A DNA stretch of 64,000 nucleotides from positions 279,108 through 343,107 of the forward strand of contig JAJEKB010021002.1 of NCBI GenBank assembly GCA_022393335.1, written 5' to 3'. The position numbers were made by a program, and so were the translations under genes. Under the pieces are notes generated by a model, which ran no database searches, was not told the DNA's origin, and worked only from the letters and a program-made list of their open reading frames with translations. The stretch comes from Macrotrachela quadricornifera (lineage: Eukaryota; Rotifera; Eurotatoria; Philodinida; Philodinidae). Positions 25,970 to 37,119 of this stretch are shown piece by piece (position 1 is the stretch's first letter; every line of letters begins with the position of its first letter).

Positions 25970-26290
25970 ATGAATACAACTACAAAATATTTTTCAAGAA
26001 AAGAATTAGTTTTGAATGAAGTAAATCAATCAAAAGATATTCAACAACAAGAACAAATTTTTAATTTGTCATCTTCTATCATTACAACGATTTCAGTTCA
26101 AGGTACTGAAACATTATCACTTACTTATGATGACTGATATTAGTTTATTTATTGGTACTAAAATTCCTGCTAAGAAAATGTATCATTTATCAATAAATCA
26201 TTTTGAATCAGATGATCGATTTGTATATCCGTCTAGTGAGAGAGAAGTGATGAGAAATGGTGAAATTGTTGTCAAAAAACACTATTTAAA
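25970..26290 (+). pseudogene. Fragment of an unidentified gene cut by a Tc1 insertion
   Basis: A frame from ATG 25970 (MNTTTKYFSRKELVLNEV) stops at 26135-26137. A second frame then continues with IPAKKMYHLSINHFESDDRF and KHYLNKS up to the C-run that marks the Tc1 end. Both parts look like genuine polar coding sequence joined by one frameshift. No family recognised and no continuation found beyond the element. Confidence 0.35.
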
Positions 26291-27613
26291 TAAATCTTCC
26301 CCCCCCCCCCCTCCCCTATTTTTTCTGTCCTGCAATATGTTATATTAAATTTATTATCAAATAGAGGTATCGTTTTAAGTGTTTTATTTTAGTATGATGT
26401 ATAATCGCCGTTTGCTTCAATTAAGCACTGTATGCGCTTTTTCATACTATCAGCTAATGTCACAGATAAATCAATTGGAAGATCATTGCATGCTGTTACT
26501 ATTTCTTGTTTGAATTGTTTTTTTACTTATTATATCCTTCATAATCGACCAGACGTTTTCAATGAGGTTTTGATCTGGTGATGCAACAGGCCATGGCAGA
26601 ACTTGAATTTGATTATCATACTTCCACTGAAGCGCTAAACGGCACCTGTGTTTCGGATCGTTGTCTTCTTGTAGAAACTAACTTGTTGGTCCTTCAGGAA
26701 ATTAATCTTCAGCAGTAGGCAAAATACCGGTTTCGTAGAGATCGCACATGAAATCACCTGTCAAGTTCTGATCGAAGACAATGAATCGACCGAAATCATT
26801 TCTTGAAAAGCAGTCCCATGCGTGTAATTTAAGGGGATGTTTAACTGTACGAACGACCTTGGTAATACCTGGAAACCGCCAGACTTTTCTTCCGCTGTTG
26901 CCAAGTTTAAAAGTCTTCTCGTGGGTAAAAATTACATTCTTCCAGTTGTAGTTCTTATACTGTTTTGTCCACAGGAGTCGTTTCTCACGATGAACTTCCG
27001 TAAGTAGTGGTTTTTTTAAAGGTGGTCCATAACTTCCACCGCTCTCCCGTAAACGACTTCTTACAGTACGTGCGCATTAACATTAACACCGTTGTTCTTT
27101 AAAATGGTGGATATTTCGTTTGACGTAATATTCTGCACATGTTTAGCAATTTTAACAATTTTTCAATCAGCTCTGACCGATGTCGCACGTGGTCGGCCAG
27201 TTCGTGTTAAATCAGACAGATCTTCATTCTTCTGCCATTGACCAAGTCAATATCGTACGGCCTTTGGAGAACAATTGATATATTTGGAGATGCCTTTGTT
27301 TGACATCTGAAGACTCAATGAGTGAAGTTTAAGAAACACGATTTCATAACGTTGTGATAAAGACAGAGGCATGATATTATCTTGCGAAGAAGTGAGACAA
27401 AAAAATGATACTTTAATATTCATCCATATTTTACCGATCAGTGTTTATTTCATATAATTGGATTATTTCAATCAGCAAATCAAACAAAAGAGAAGAAAGC
27501 GATTTTTATAAGGGACATACCTCCACTCGATAATAAATTCCATGCGAAATATGGCTGTATAAAAATAACACGATGAGCAGTGGGGGAGAGGGGGGGGGAG
27601 GAAAGATTTTTTT
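26290..27613 (-). mobile_element. Inactive Tc1-type (DD34E) transposon
   Basis: Both ends read inward as AAATCTT followed by a long C run, giving short imperfect inverted repeats (26290-26317 and about 27585-27613). The transposase pseudogene fills most of the interior on the minus strand. Confidence 0.7.
26390..27372 (-). pseudogene. Tc1-like transposase pseudogene
   Basis: Begins MPLSLSQRYEIVFLKLH (ATG 27370-27372) and ends IQCLIEANGDYTSY before TAA. Helix-turn-helix and GRPRA linker-like motifs are followed by the DDE domain. The first catalytic Asp is replaced by His (IFTHEKT). The second (QEDNDPKH) and the Glu (IENVWS) remain, 34 residues apart, so the family is DD34E. Several in-frame stops occur, the first after KAVRY, plus others near the end. 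Dead copy. Confidence 0.9.
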
Positions 27614-29192
27614 CGAGGGGTGTAGTTTAACATAGTGGTCTGATTGGTCAAAAGTCCGATGTAAAAAGTTGGCCATTATCTGAGTTTCCAGACTCAATAA
27701 TCTGTAAGCCGATGCTGTTTTGACCCGATGACAAGCAAGCTTATTTTACTTTGTCAAATCCATTTTTCGTCGAGGTAATATACCAGTCTTCGTTTCTACA
27801 CTTCTGTTACTATGCACTTAAAAAGACATCACATTTTAAAAGTCGAAGACAAAAAAAATTGTCTTTATCATTACAACAATAGAGATCAGATTCTATGTTT
27901 AAAAATTATTATTTTATAGTCAATATGTAAGAGAAGATTTGAAAATATTCACACATAACATACAATTGATATATTTCATTAAGTTCATTTTTTGCTCCCA
28001 GCTGAATCTGAATATACTATGTAAGTGAAATGATATTCTCTTCTATATTTGTTTTTTTTGGAACAAATTAATACTCACCACGACTCACATTAAGTTCCAT
28101 GTTGTCTTGTTTCTTACTTTTCATAGCTCATAATTCAGCTACAATGATTTACTTTCTATGTTCTATTCTTTGCTCATATCTAGTCTTTAAGATCTACTAA
28201 AGGCCAACTAAAAGAATTCGAATCATTATTATTAATTTCACACGATCGTCTCCTAATCAGCATTTCCATGATAACTCCCTCATTGCAAAATTATTATTTT
28301 CTTAGAGAAATCTTTTTAGCAAAAAAATTTATTTAAAAACACTCAAAAACTGTTAGTACCATTCGATTTCTCGACCCCAAAAATCTTTAGTCAAACATTA
28401 ACCATTGACTGATAAAACTGTAGTGCTTTAATAATTTTTTCTAAGAACACGTTATTTTGACTTTGGACAGCCAGCCGACAATCCAGATACAACCTTTCTC
28501 TCATATGACCCTCCTTACAGTTGTGTGAAAAAATTAAAGAAGATATCACGCGTGTCCTGTCCGCTTCACAGGACAAAGGAGTGCGAGCGGCAAGCAGGAC
28601 AGGACAGAAAAAGTTGTCCTGTGCTCATCTCTGATATATAAACAAGAACATATTAAGGATCTAACATTCAGAAACAGCATTTTTACGGGAAAGAGATGAG
28701 CAAATCCGTAGACGAGCGTTACTTGTTCATATTTTTCTTCGTAGAGATGTTTATCAATTTGTATCTGTATAATAAAAAGTTGTTGTTATCCTTGGACATA
28801 TTCATGTGTAAATAGATTTGTTTGAGAATAGTAAGCATACTTGAGTAAAGCTCTGTTGAAATTTCATTTCGTTAAAGAATTTTGCTTAGATATCATTTCG
28901 TAAGTGAAAATTTTTTGATCAAATTTGTAATATCTATTGAATATATTATTTATTTATCGAATTGAGCTTGAAAGAAGTGTTAAACTTTTATTTTTCTTAT
29001 GATATACTATAACTCTTTCTTAGGTTGTGTAAAATAGTAAAATGATAGAATCTTGCGTTTTTTATATAATTGTGTGGTTAGAGAAATTGCATCATAGATA
29101 ACAAATATTAACAATGCGGCCTTACTCTTTTACATTGAAGTTCTTATCTTAAATATCTTTCATATTACCTTTCAGTTTCGTTTGTAAAAAGA
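27614..29192. other. Intergenic with one GC-rich MITE remnant
   Basis: At 28550-28645 repeated CAGGACAGGAC/GTCCTG motifs end at TCATCTCTG, like the GC-rich hAT-type pieces at 34836-34975 and 35745-35795. Only one end is clear. The rest is featureless AT-rich DNA. Confidence 0.45.
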
Positions 29193-31960
29193 ATGAAATC
29201 AAAGCATCTACTGAGGTTTACTGGCTTTATGATTTTTGTCTTTTTTAAAGTCAATATTGGCTCCTCAAAATTAACCTTGCAATATGGATCCGAGTGGATT
29301 ATGACTGAATTAGAAGATATACACATATTGGAAAAAGATGCAGACACAAGTATGGAGTTCTTCTTATCCGAAGACAACAATGGTATTTGTGTTGATGGCA
29401 TTTACACAAATCAGTATCCACTGATAATGATAAAAAATAATCAACCAATATTTATTGTTGACAACTTCAAACAAACAATGAATGAACCCTTAGTTAGCTG
29501 TGACAACACATTTGATTATGCACACTCGAATAATGTTCCCAATGACAACACTCCTGCACAAAGTCTAACTGACGAGTAAGTTTGATGAAACTGTAAAATG
29601 ATACAGGAGTCTGTCGTAACAGCTAAGATGTTTAGCCTTTTGTGATTTTTGTGGGTGTCAATTGAAGTTTCTTAATGACATTCTTCAGTTTTCTTACTTT
29701 CTAGTATTGCGTAATGTTTTAAGAGGAACAGGACAGCACAAAACATGAATAAAGAAATGGACAAAGACTTGCGTGAAGATTAATCAAAGTGGTCAAAAAA
29801 TTTCATATTGTAATGGCCATTACTAGAGGGCGAGGGTGACTGATATTTGCAAGAATTCTTTTTATCGAAATTGGCAACTGTTAGTATAGCTCAAAAAGTC
29901 TACAGTCTACAGTGATGTCAGTGGCGCAAGTGATTGACTTAAACCTTCAGTCGCTACTTTAAATTTGTTTGATTTTTTTCAGTCTAACAACCATTACATG
30001 GACCCTGACAACTCTTCCAGCTGGTTTTACGGAAGAGGAAATCATCGAGACTATTCAAGATAGCATGGATAAATGGACTGCAGAACTTCCACTGCAGTTT
30101 GTTTATATAGGACGTCACAGAAATGCAAACGTAACAATTGGTTTCTTCGCAGCAACCTATCATACCATATGGTACCAAGGAGCAATGAAAAATTGTACGT
30201 TTCCATTTAAGCCAAATACTTTAGCTCATGCTCACGGACTTCATCATCCACCCGATGTACGAGGGCAAATTCATTTCAATGGACTTTACCGTTGGAGTCT
30301 CTAGATAGTGTGCGGTATACGATGTTAACTATATTCTTTTCCAGAACTGATAATCTCTTCAAGATGACATCTACTGAATCTAGACATAAAGAGTTAGATC
30401 ATTTTTAGGCTCTCTTATGGCTTGGCAGTCGGTATCAAGTCAGATGAAAAATAATGTAAGCACAGTTTAGTTGATAACGAAAATGAATTACCGAATAGTT
30501 CAAAGTTTCTATAACTTAATCCTGTAATACGTATCCATGTTAATGCGCACAAATATCTCAACCTATCTATGTATATAAAAGGAATGAGTCTCCCAAGGTT
30601 TAACATAGCTCAATCTGGCGCATGATCGTCGGATACATATCAAATTTTGTAGTATTTACGTGTTTCTGATACCCTGAGTGAGAGAAGTACCGTGTATTTT
30701 GTAGCACATCAACAAGGGAGTATTGTACGTATGCGCTCAAGTAACGATTATTTGGATAGATTTCCAATCACTGAATTCAACTTTCAAGTTTAATGCTACA
30801 GACTCAGGTAGATCCACCGAAAATGTTGATAGACAAGTAATATACGCAAAAATTAGAAATCATTTCATACTCGAACTTTTCATAACTCTAATAGTAGAGC
30901 TAAACGCACTCGGAAGAAGTTTGTGAAAATGTGGATATCTTCAGAAAATTTATACATGTAAAGATCAAGTTTCAATCTCTGTTTCTATGAAAGAAACTTG
31001 AGTTTTATACATTCATAAAAGTTCGAGTTTCTCAAAGACAACCTTAACGAGCGTGTGATTCACACCAGTTATATTTTTAAACTTTAGTAGTTAGTTAACG
31101 GGAATCAGCTGATTTCTATATTACAGTGATTTCTATTATTCCTTAAGATACTTTGGTTTTAATAATTTCTCATTTTTTTTAAATTTCTAAGCATTTCTAG
31201 TGATTTCTGTCGATTGATAATAAATGGATAAAAAGTAACTTCTATTGACAGACATCATCAGAAACTATAATAAATCATTAGAAATCAAGAAATCGACTTG
31301 TTTCTCTTGAGATTTTGATTGTTCATTACCATTAGCTCGAATTAGAATTTATTGGAAAATAGTCATCCTGCTACGTTAGGCAGTGTTATTGATTTTTTTC
31401 TATATATACAACTATGGTCTGATTATGTGCATAAGTCTAGGTGTATCTGCTTCATCGTAGCTACAATAGTGTCTTAATGAAATTGAGGATACGTCCCATG
31501 TTCTCGTTTTGTAAACATTTATCTAGTTGACTATTAATATTTCACATCTTTCTCTTTAGTAACAATGCGACCACCAAGAATACCGTTCCAATTTTCAACG
31601 TATCGCTCCATAAAGTAGGACATACTGAAACTTGCGGACAACAATGAGACGGATAGCGTAATGTATAAAGCACTTATTCCTGTACATCACGATATAACAA
31701 ATATCGACAGAGCTCGAGTTCAAGCAGCATGGGGTCGCTCAACAAAGAAAAGGAAAATTAGTTCAGCTGTTAACACAACTAACACAAGTTCTATCAAAGA
31801 ACATTCCTTCGATGCTTTGATAATTTGTACGACTTTGATCATTATATTACTTATTTTATTAATAATTGTTACATTTTTTGCATCGAAAACGAGTGACGAA
31901 TCTCTTGGCTCTCCAGAGAGCAATAGATTAATGCTTAGCAACAATCATTTTTGGTTATAA
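29193..31960 (+). pseudogene. Matrixin-type (M10) metalloprotease pseudogene with C-terminal membrane anchor
   Basis: Exon 1 (29193-29575) starts with a signal peptide (MKSKHLLRFTGFMIFVFF) and an unrecognised, non-standard propeptide region. Exon 2 (29983 to about 30303) joins in phase and carries matrixin landmarks: LTTITWTLTTLP, EEEIIETIQDSMDKW, ANVTIGFFA, TLAHAHGLHHPPDVRGQIHF and W, then a TAG. The zinc-site exon starts at 31560: FNVSLHKVGH at about 31594-31623 replaces the expected HExGHxxGxxH, so the catalytic Glu is Lys. A frameshift follows and removes the third His. The frame then continues SVMYKALIPVHHDI...VQAAWG, the expected Met-turn and end of the domain. A hydrophobic anchor (about 31825-31890) and a short tail end at 31960. 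Membrane-type MMPs cleave matrix proteins at the cell surface; this copy cannot. Confidence 0.78.
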
Positions 31961-32176
31961 TTACATTCATTTTGTCTATTTATTGAATATTGTAGTTCTA
32001 ATAAATACATTGCCGTAATTAATGAATTAAAGAGAATGTCACAAAGAGTATAGTATTCAGCAGATATTGTTTCTTTGATTTAATAGAACCAAAGAAACAT
32101 GTTAATCATAAAAAAGAGGACAATCAAATAATGATAAATAATAAATTAGTACTCGAAATCTTCTATGTTATTAATA

Positions 32177-32764
32177 TCAAAGTTGACAAGTGTGTTCACA
32201 AAATTCACGAGTAAGAAATGTTTTACGATTAGCAGAGCAACCGCTATACATAAATTCCTTGCACATATTATGATGCAAGTCAAAGTAAAATCGACTCGCA
32301 AAACTATACGAACAACGACCAGTTCGAACAGGTCTGTTGCATAATGTATCTAAACGAGAATAATAATGGTAATCAATAAAGAAATATGTGTAAAAATACA
32401 AAAGTTTACTATAAATTTGATGTTTCGCCTTGACTTGAATATCAGCAATCGCACATTCTATAAATGAATCGCATTGTGCATAAATTGGGAACGATTGTGT
32501 ACGGTTGAAACATAAACAAAGAGCTGGATCTTTCAACGTACAATTGCAATCAGTAAAAGAGAAATTTTTTGCTATTTCAGTTAAAACACACATATAGTTG
32601 GGAGTAACAAACGGTAAAATAGTGTATGGTATATCGATGCATGTTGTTGTTGAATCGCAACAACTGCATGTACCATGAACTCCTGGTAAACAACTACTTG
32701 TACCAACGTAAGTGACCATGAAAGCCAAAATAATCCACGTTAGTAGTTTATCATGAAAATTCAT
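32177..32764 (-). CDS. Secreted Kunitz-domain protein
   Basis: I start at ATG 32762-32764, because the signal peptide MNFHDKLLTWIILAFMVTYV begins there; an upstream in-frame start adds 17 residues in front of it. A Cys-rich N-terminal region (CSCCDSTTTCID, CNCTLKDPALCLCF) follows. The last ~52 residues are a Kunitz/BPTI domain: CNRPVRTGRCSYS, FYFD, CKEFMYSGCSANRKTF and CEHTCQL, with the six standard cysteines. A 60-nt segment (32350-32409, GTAAAC...TTTAG) is probably an intron. Removing it keeps frame and replaces an odd Tyr-rich insert, giving 175 residues rather than 195. Kunitz domains inhibit serine proteases; the residue after the second Cys is Ser, so trypsin-like specificity is not predicted. 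It lies 150 bp from a mariner. Confidence 0.85.
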   Translation of the reverse strand: MNFHDKLLTWIILAFMVTYVGTSSCLPGVHGTCSCCDSTTTCIDIPYTILPFVTPNYMCVLTEIAKNFSFTDCNCTLKDPALCLCFNRTQSFPIYAQCDSFIECAIADIQVKAKHQIYSKLLYFYTYFFIDYHYYSRLDTLCNRPVRTGRCSYSFASRFYFDLHHNMCKEFMYSGCSANRKTFLTREFCEHTCQL

Positions 32765-32918
32765 CGTCAGTGAGTTATCCAAAAGTAAGAATGAAGATAA
32801 ATTGTATAAGAACAAAAATGTTGTATTATCTTTAGAAATAAGTTGTATCTATTAATTCTGTTCTGTTTCCTATAATAGCATGTTCTTTTTCTCTATCTGT
32901 CGCAACGATTCTCCTGTA

Positions 32919-34223
32919 CAGGGTGTTCCAAAAGTCCCTTTAAAAAGTTTTCATTAATATCTCTTATACAACACAAGCAATTTAACTGTTTTTTTTTATG
33001 AAGTAGTAGTATATTCTCTGAAGTTTTATTTCATATAATTTGGTTTACAATAAGTTTTCAAAATGGCTTCCTTCCACTTCAATACATAATTTCATTCTTT
33101 TCGAGATATTTTCAAAAACATTATACAAAGTATCTTTTGACATGGATTTGATTTCGTTCTGAATTTTCATCTTTAATTCATTCAGATCCTTGATAGGACT
33201 TCGATAGGCAATGTTTTTTAAGTAACCCCATAGGAAAAAATCGAGAGGAGTCAAATCCGGTGAGCGTGGAGCCCACCGAATCGGACCACCTCTTCCAATC
33301 CATCTTTTAGGAAATTGATGATCCAAAAATTGTCGCACGTCACGAACAAAGTGGGGTGGTGCTCCATCCTGCTGAAAAATAATCGAACGAGCCTTGTGTA
33401 GTTTCTTGACTTCTGGAATAAAAAAGTTCTGAAGCATTGAAAGATAACTTTCTCCATCAACAGTATTCTCTTCGAAGAAAAAAGGTCCGATTAAGTGATC
33501 TTTTGACATGGTACACCAAACATTTAATTTAGGAGATTTCATAACTGTTTCGATTGTTACATGTGGATTACTTTCTGACCAGTATCTGACGTTGTGCTTA
33601 TTAACTAATCCACGTAAATAAAACGTAGCTTCATCCGAAAAAAATAAATTTTCTTGAATATTCTTGTCTTGTAACATCGGTATCAGTGTCTTACAGATTT
33701 CAGTTCGATCTTGTAAATCTTCTTCATAGAGTTCTTGGACGAATTGTACTTTGTATGGTTTAAGTGAAAGATATTCTGTCATAATTCTGTGTGCTGTAGT
33801 CGGTGGAATGGAACAACTTGTTGCAACAACACGAACAGTCGATTGTGGTTCATTTTCCATAAGATCACGGACTTCATCAATCTTTTCTTCCGTAATTGTC
33901 GATGGTCTTCCGGAACGTTCTCGATCTTCTACTGTACCAGTTTCACAAAATCGATCAAATGTAGCTTGAATAGAGACTACACTTGGTGTTTTATTACCAA
34001 ATTCAACCTGCAGTTTTCGTCGGACAACCGTAGATGATTCAAATTTCGCCATCAACAAAAAAATTTTTATTCTAATATCTATCGGTATCGTCATTTATCT
34101 GAAAATATATAAAACAAAACTTGGGAGAATGTACTACTACTTCATAAAAAAAAAAGTTAAATTGCTTGTGTTGTATAAGAGATATTAATGAAAACTTTTT
34201 AAAGGGACTTTTGGAACACCCTG
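32919..34223 (-). mobile_element. Complete DD41D mariner-type transposon
   Basis: Terminal inverted repeats of about 97 bp (32919-33015 and 34127-34223) begin CAGGGTGTTCCAAAAGTCCC and are nearly identical. TA duplications flank them (32917-32918, 34224-34225). It is 1305 bp with one uninterrupted transposase. Near-identical ends and an open frame indicate recent movement. A lone related end sits at 55488. Confidence 0.93.
33045..34094 (-). CDS. Mariner-type transposase, DD41D, intact
   Basis: 349 residues. It cuts and pastes the surrounding element. The N-terminal half has two helix-turn-helix regions (FLLMAKFESSTVVRRKL; STVRVVATSCSIPPTTAHRI) linked by RSGRPSTIT. Catalytic residues: Asp in FFSDEATFYL, Asp in FQQDGAPPHF, Asp in TPLDFFLWG, with 41 residues between the last two. 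The DD41D spacing matches the rosa-type clade of the IS630-Tc1-mariner group. The frame spans nearly the entire interior, with no stops. The ATG is 33 nt inside the inner edge of the right inverted repeat. Whether it is expressed cannot be judged. Confidence 0.92.
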   Translation of the reverse strand: MTIPIDIRIKIFLLMAKFESSTVVRRKLQVEFGNKTPSVVSIQATFDRFCETGTVEDRERSGRPSTITEEKIDEVRDLMENEPQSTVRVVATSCSIPPTTAHRIMTEYLSLKPYKVQFVQELYEEDLQDRTEICKTLIPMLQDKNIQENLFFSDEATFYLRGLVNKHNVRYWSESNPHVTIETVMKSPKLNVWCTMSKDHLIGPFFFEENTVDGESYLSMLQNFFIPEVKKLHKARSIIFQQDGAPPHFVRDVRQFLDHQFPKRWIGRGGPIRWAPRSPDLTPLDFFLWGYLKNIAYRSPIKDLNELKMKIQNEIKSMSKDTLYNVFENISKRMKLCIEVEGSHFENLL

Positions 34224-34820
34224 TAATTGATATTTCGGGGGTTTTGTATTGGAAAATATTTCCATAGCAATTTTGATGGTTATTGAAAACTTTTTTCTCA
34301 CATTTTTTGTGAATCAGTATATCAGATTACGAAATAATATGCTTATTTATCAGTCATTTGTTTGTTATTTAATAAATATTTGATAAATTTCTCTTGAAGA
34401 AATCAGAATTATTTTTGTTTTTCATATTGAAACAAATCAGCATAAATACACTTTCCCTGCTTAAGCAAACTGTGCTGATACACTTTGTTTGATTTTTCTA
34501 TTGGAGCCTGTGTTCTAGAGATCTTAGGGGTACTAGTAAAAGACGCGAAGATCCACGAAGACCCACGAAGACCCATCTCTTTTCACCAATGGATAGCTCG
34601 ACCTGAGTTAGCTACATATTCAAAAGATGAGACTTTTATATGCTAACCTAAGGAAAATAAGAGGATTGCATTTTCAGGTAAATAAGTAAGCAGGAAATTC
34701 GATTTTTCCTACTGAAATTTTACTTCTGCAACTAGGATGAATTTCTAATAATTAGGGGTAGATACAGAATTTGATTCTGCGTCGAGTGCTTGTGTTTGTG
34801 AGACGCTAGTCGGTCGAAAA

Positions 34821-35795
34821 CAAAGACCGTTACAGAACAGGGCTGTCCTGTTCTGTCCTGCCCTGCAGGGCGACTTTTCGTTTTTTGGTCTTGCCCTGCC
34901 TGCCCTGCAGGACGGAGAGAGCAGGGCACAAGGCAGGACAGGGCAACATTTTTCGGCCCTGCTTAGAACAACCGGTATTTTAACAAATAAATTGCACCTA
35001 ATTATGCTGATGTTGGGAATTAATGGGATAGGTGTAGTAAAAAGGTGATCTTATTTACGATTTTTTTCGCTTATGTGAAAGAGAAAATTTGAATCTTTCC
35101 ATGGATTGAATTTAGTTTCTTCGAGCCACGATAATGATATGTACGAAAACAATTATCAAAAGATGTACAATCATGACAGCACATTCAATTACTTTTCCAT
35201 ATGTGATCTGTAGACTAATTATTTTCTATTAAAGTGACTAAATTGTAGCATACATTCGAAATGATAAGAATAACGTGACCAACGAATATTAAAATGATGC
35301 TACAGTTTTAGTCTACCATAAATCTGTTATAACCAGACATTGGACGCAAGTACTTCTAAGTACTTCCTTATTTCAACTAAATTATTTTTTCCTGACGTCA
35401 TTGATATACAACTATAGAGCTCATTTTAATCGTCATCTCAGCGGCTACAAAACGGTACATTGTTTTGTCATTCAACGACTCACTCGTCACCAAACTCACA
35501 GTACTTAAGAAACTTTGGCACTTTTTCAAAATGCCCATAAAAATGTTAAGTACTGTGAGTTTACCGACGAGTGAGCTATTGAATGACAAAACAATGAAAA
35601 CCGTTTTGTAGCCGCTGAAATGACGATTAAAATTAGCTCTATGGTTATATATCCATGACGTCGCGAAAAAATAATACAGTTGAAATAAGGAAGTACTTAG
35701 AAATACTTGCGCCCAATGTCTGGTTATAACATGATTCAGTTATGAGTCCTGTAGGACAGGACAGGGCAAAAAAACACCCCCTGTGACGGTCTCTG
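34821..35795. mobile_element. hAT-type non-autonomous element inside the fold-back arm
   Basis: The ends are CAAAGACCGTTACAG and CAGAGACCGTCACAG (inverted), flanked by exact 8-bp duplications GTCGAAAA (34813-34820 and 35796-35803). GC-rich CCTGTCCTGC-type motifs line both inner ends (34836-34975, 35745-35770). It carries another fold-back element at 35326-35730. No transposase. Confidence 0.88.
35326..35730. mobile_element. Fold-back MITE, ~190-bp arms
   Basis: Starts GTTATAACCAGACATTGG and ends with the inverse. The arms pair almost throughout, with only a short central loop near 35525. This makes a nearly perfect 400-bp palindrome nested inside the hAT-type element. Confidence 0.88.
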
Positions 35796-36432
35796 GTCGA
35801 AAATCAAAGATTCAACGTATAATTATGACTTTGGGACTGTATTTTGCCAGTAATATTTGCTAGTATCTGCTAGTAGACTAGAATTCAATTTCCATTTGCT
35901 TGGATTACGTGCAAAACTCGCTGCGGTATCACATCCAAGCGACTAGACACTCAAGTCAAGTTCAGAAATAAATATCAATAAGAAATACTGTGCTTGATCA
36001 AATATATAGAACCAAATCTTGGTTCACAGCTGATGAAACCATATGGAGGAAAGACATAATTCGATGCAGAATCAGATTCTGGGTATAATCCAAGCAGATG
36101 GACATTGAATTGTAGTCTACGAGCAGATACTAGCAAAGATTACTGGTAAAATACAGTCCCAAAGTCATAATTATACATCGAATCTTTGATTTTCGACCGA
36201 CTAGCGTCTCACAAACACAAGCACTCGACGCAGAATCAAATTCTGTATCTACCCCTAATTATTAGAAATTCATCCTAGTTGCAGAAGTAAAATTTCAGTA
36301 GGAAAAATCGAATTTCCTGCTTACTTATTTACCTGAAAATGCAATCCTCTTATTTTCCTTAGGTTAGCATATAAAAGTCTCATCTTTTGAATATGTAGCT
36401 AACTCAGGTCGAGCTATCCATTGGTGAAAAGA

Positions 36433-36515
36433 GATGGATCTTCGTGGGTCTTCGTGGGTCTTCGTGGGTCTTCGTAGGTCTTCGCAGGTCGTCCCGGGTC
36501 TTCGTGGGTCTTCGT
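36433..36515. repeat. 10-bp tandem repeat (GGGTCTTCGT)
   Basis: Eight slightly varied copies of GGGTCTTCGT, with more at 36570-36600 and two or three inverted copies at 34552-34576 in the opposite arm of the fold-back element. The array has expanded in one arm only. Confidence 0.9.
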
Positions 36516-37119
36516 AGATTGAAAAAATCAATGTGTACTTAGAAATAATTTTTATTTTCAACTATTTTCGGTCTTCGTGGATCTTCGTGGGTCTTCGCGT
36601 CTTTTACTAATACCCAGATCTTAGACTTATGTTGTCGAAATAACAATCCACTTTTAGCAAAATATTCTCTCAATGAGTGATGAAGTTACAGGTAAAACTA
36701 AAACTTTTGTGCTAATTTGCTCAATGTTTCGAATTTGTATGATTGACTGATAAGAATAAAGCCATCTGAACCATCTTCATCAGTAATATAATTCAAACTT
36801 TCAACTTTGATGCGACCAAAGATATCAATTTTTGGTTTTTTTCTTTTTTTTGTTCAATGTCGGAAAAAAGACGTTTTCATTTTAACGTTGATCTAGCTGT
36901 ACGAATTCATCGGTTTCTTGATATTTATTTTCTTATTTTAATTATTAATGACAAGTGAAAAAGTTTAAAAGAAAAACAAAAATGAGCAATAAATCGAGAA
37001 CTAGAAGAAAGTAAAATGTCCTACTAATTACAACAAATAACTAACATAATATCTTGAGGATCGATTGAATCAGCGAATTCATAGGTTATATTTTTCCCTT
37101 ACTGTATCTTTATCATAGA

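Larger units (their letters stand above)
34520..36620. mobile_element. Large fold-back element interrupted by other elements
   Basis: The left arm is 34520-34820 plus 35796 to about 35905; the right arm is about 36095-36620. The arms are long inverted copies beginning GGTACTAGTAAAAGACGCGA on the left. The left arm is split by a hAT-type insertion (34821-35795), proven by the arm sequence resuming exactly after it. The right arm carries an expanded 10-bp tandem repeat and a 60-bp extra piece. No transposase. The centre (35906-36095) has no recognised function. Confidence 0.85.

Noticed and set aside
31245..31275. CTGATGA on minus, possible hammerhead core
   Set aside because: No GAAA after a hairpin and no stem I partner.
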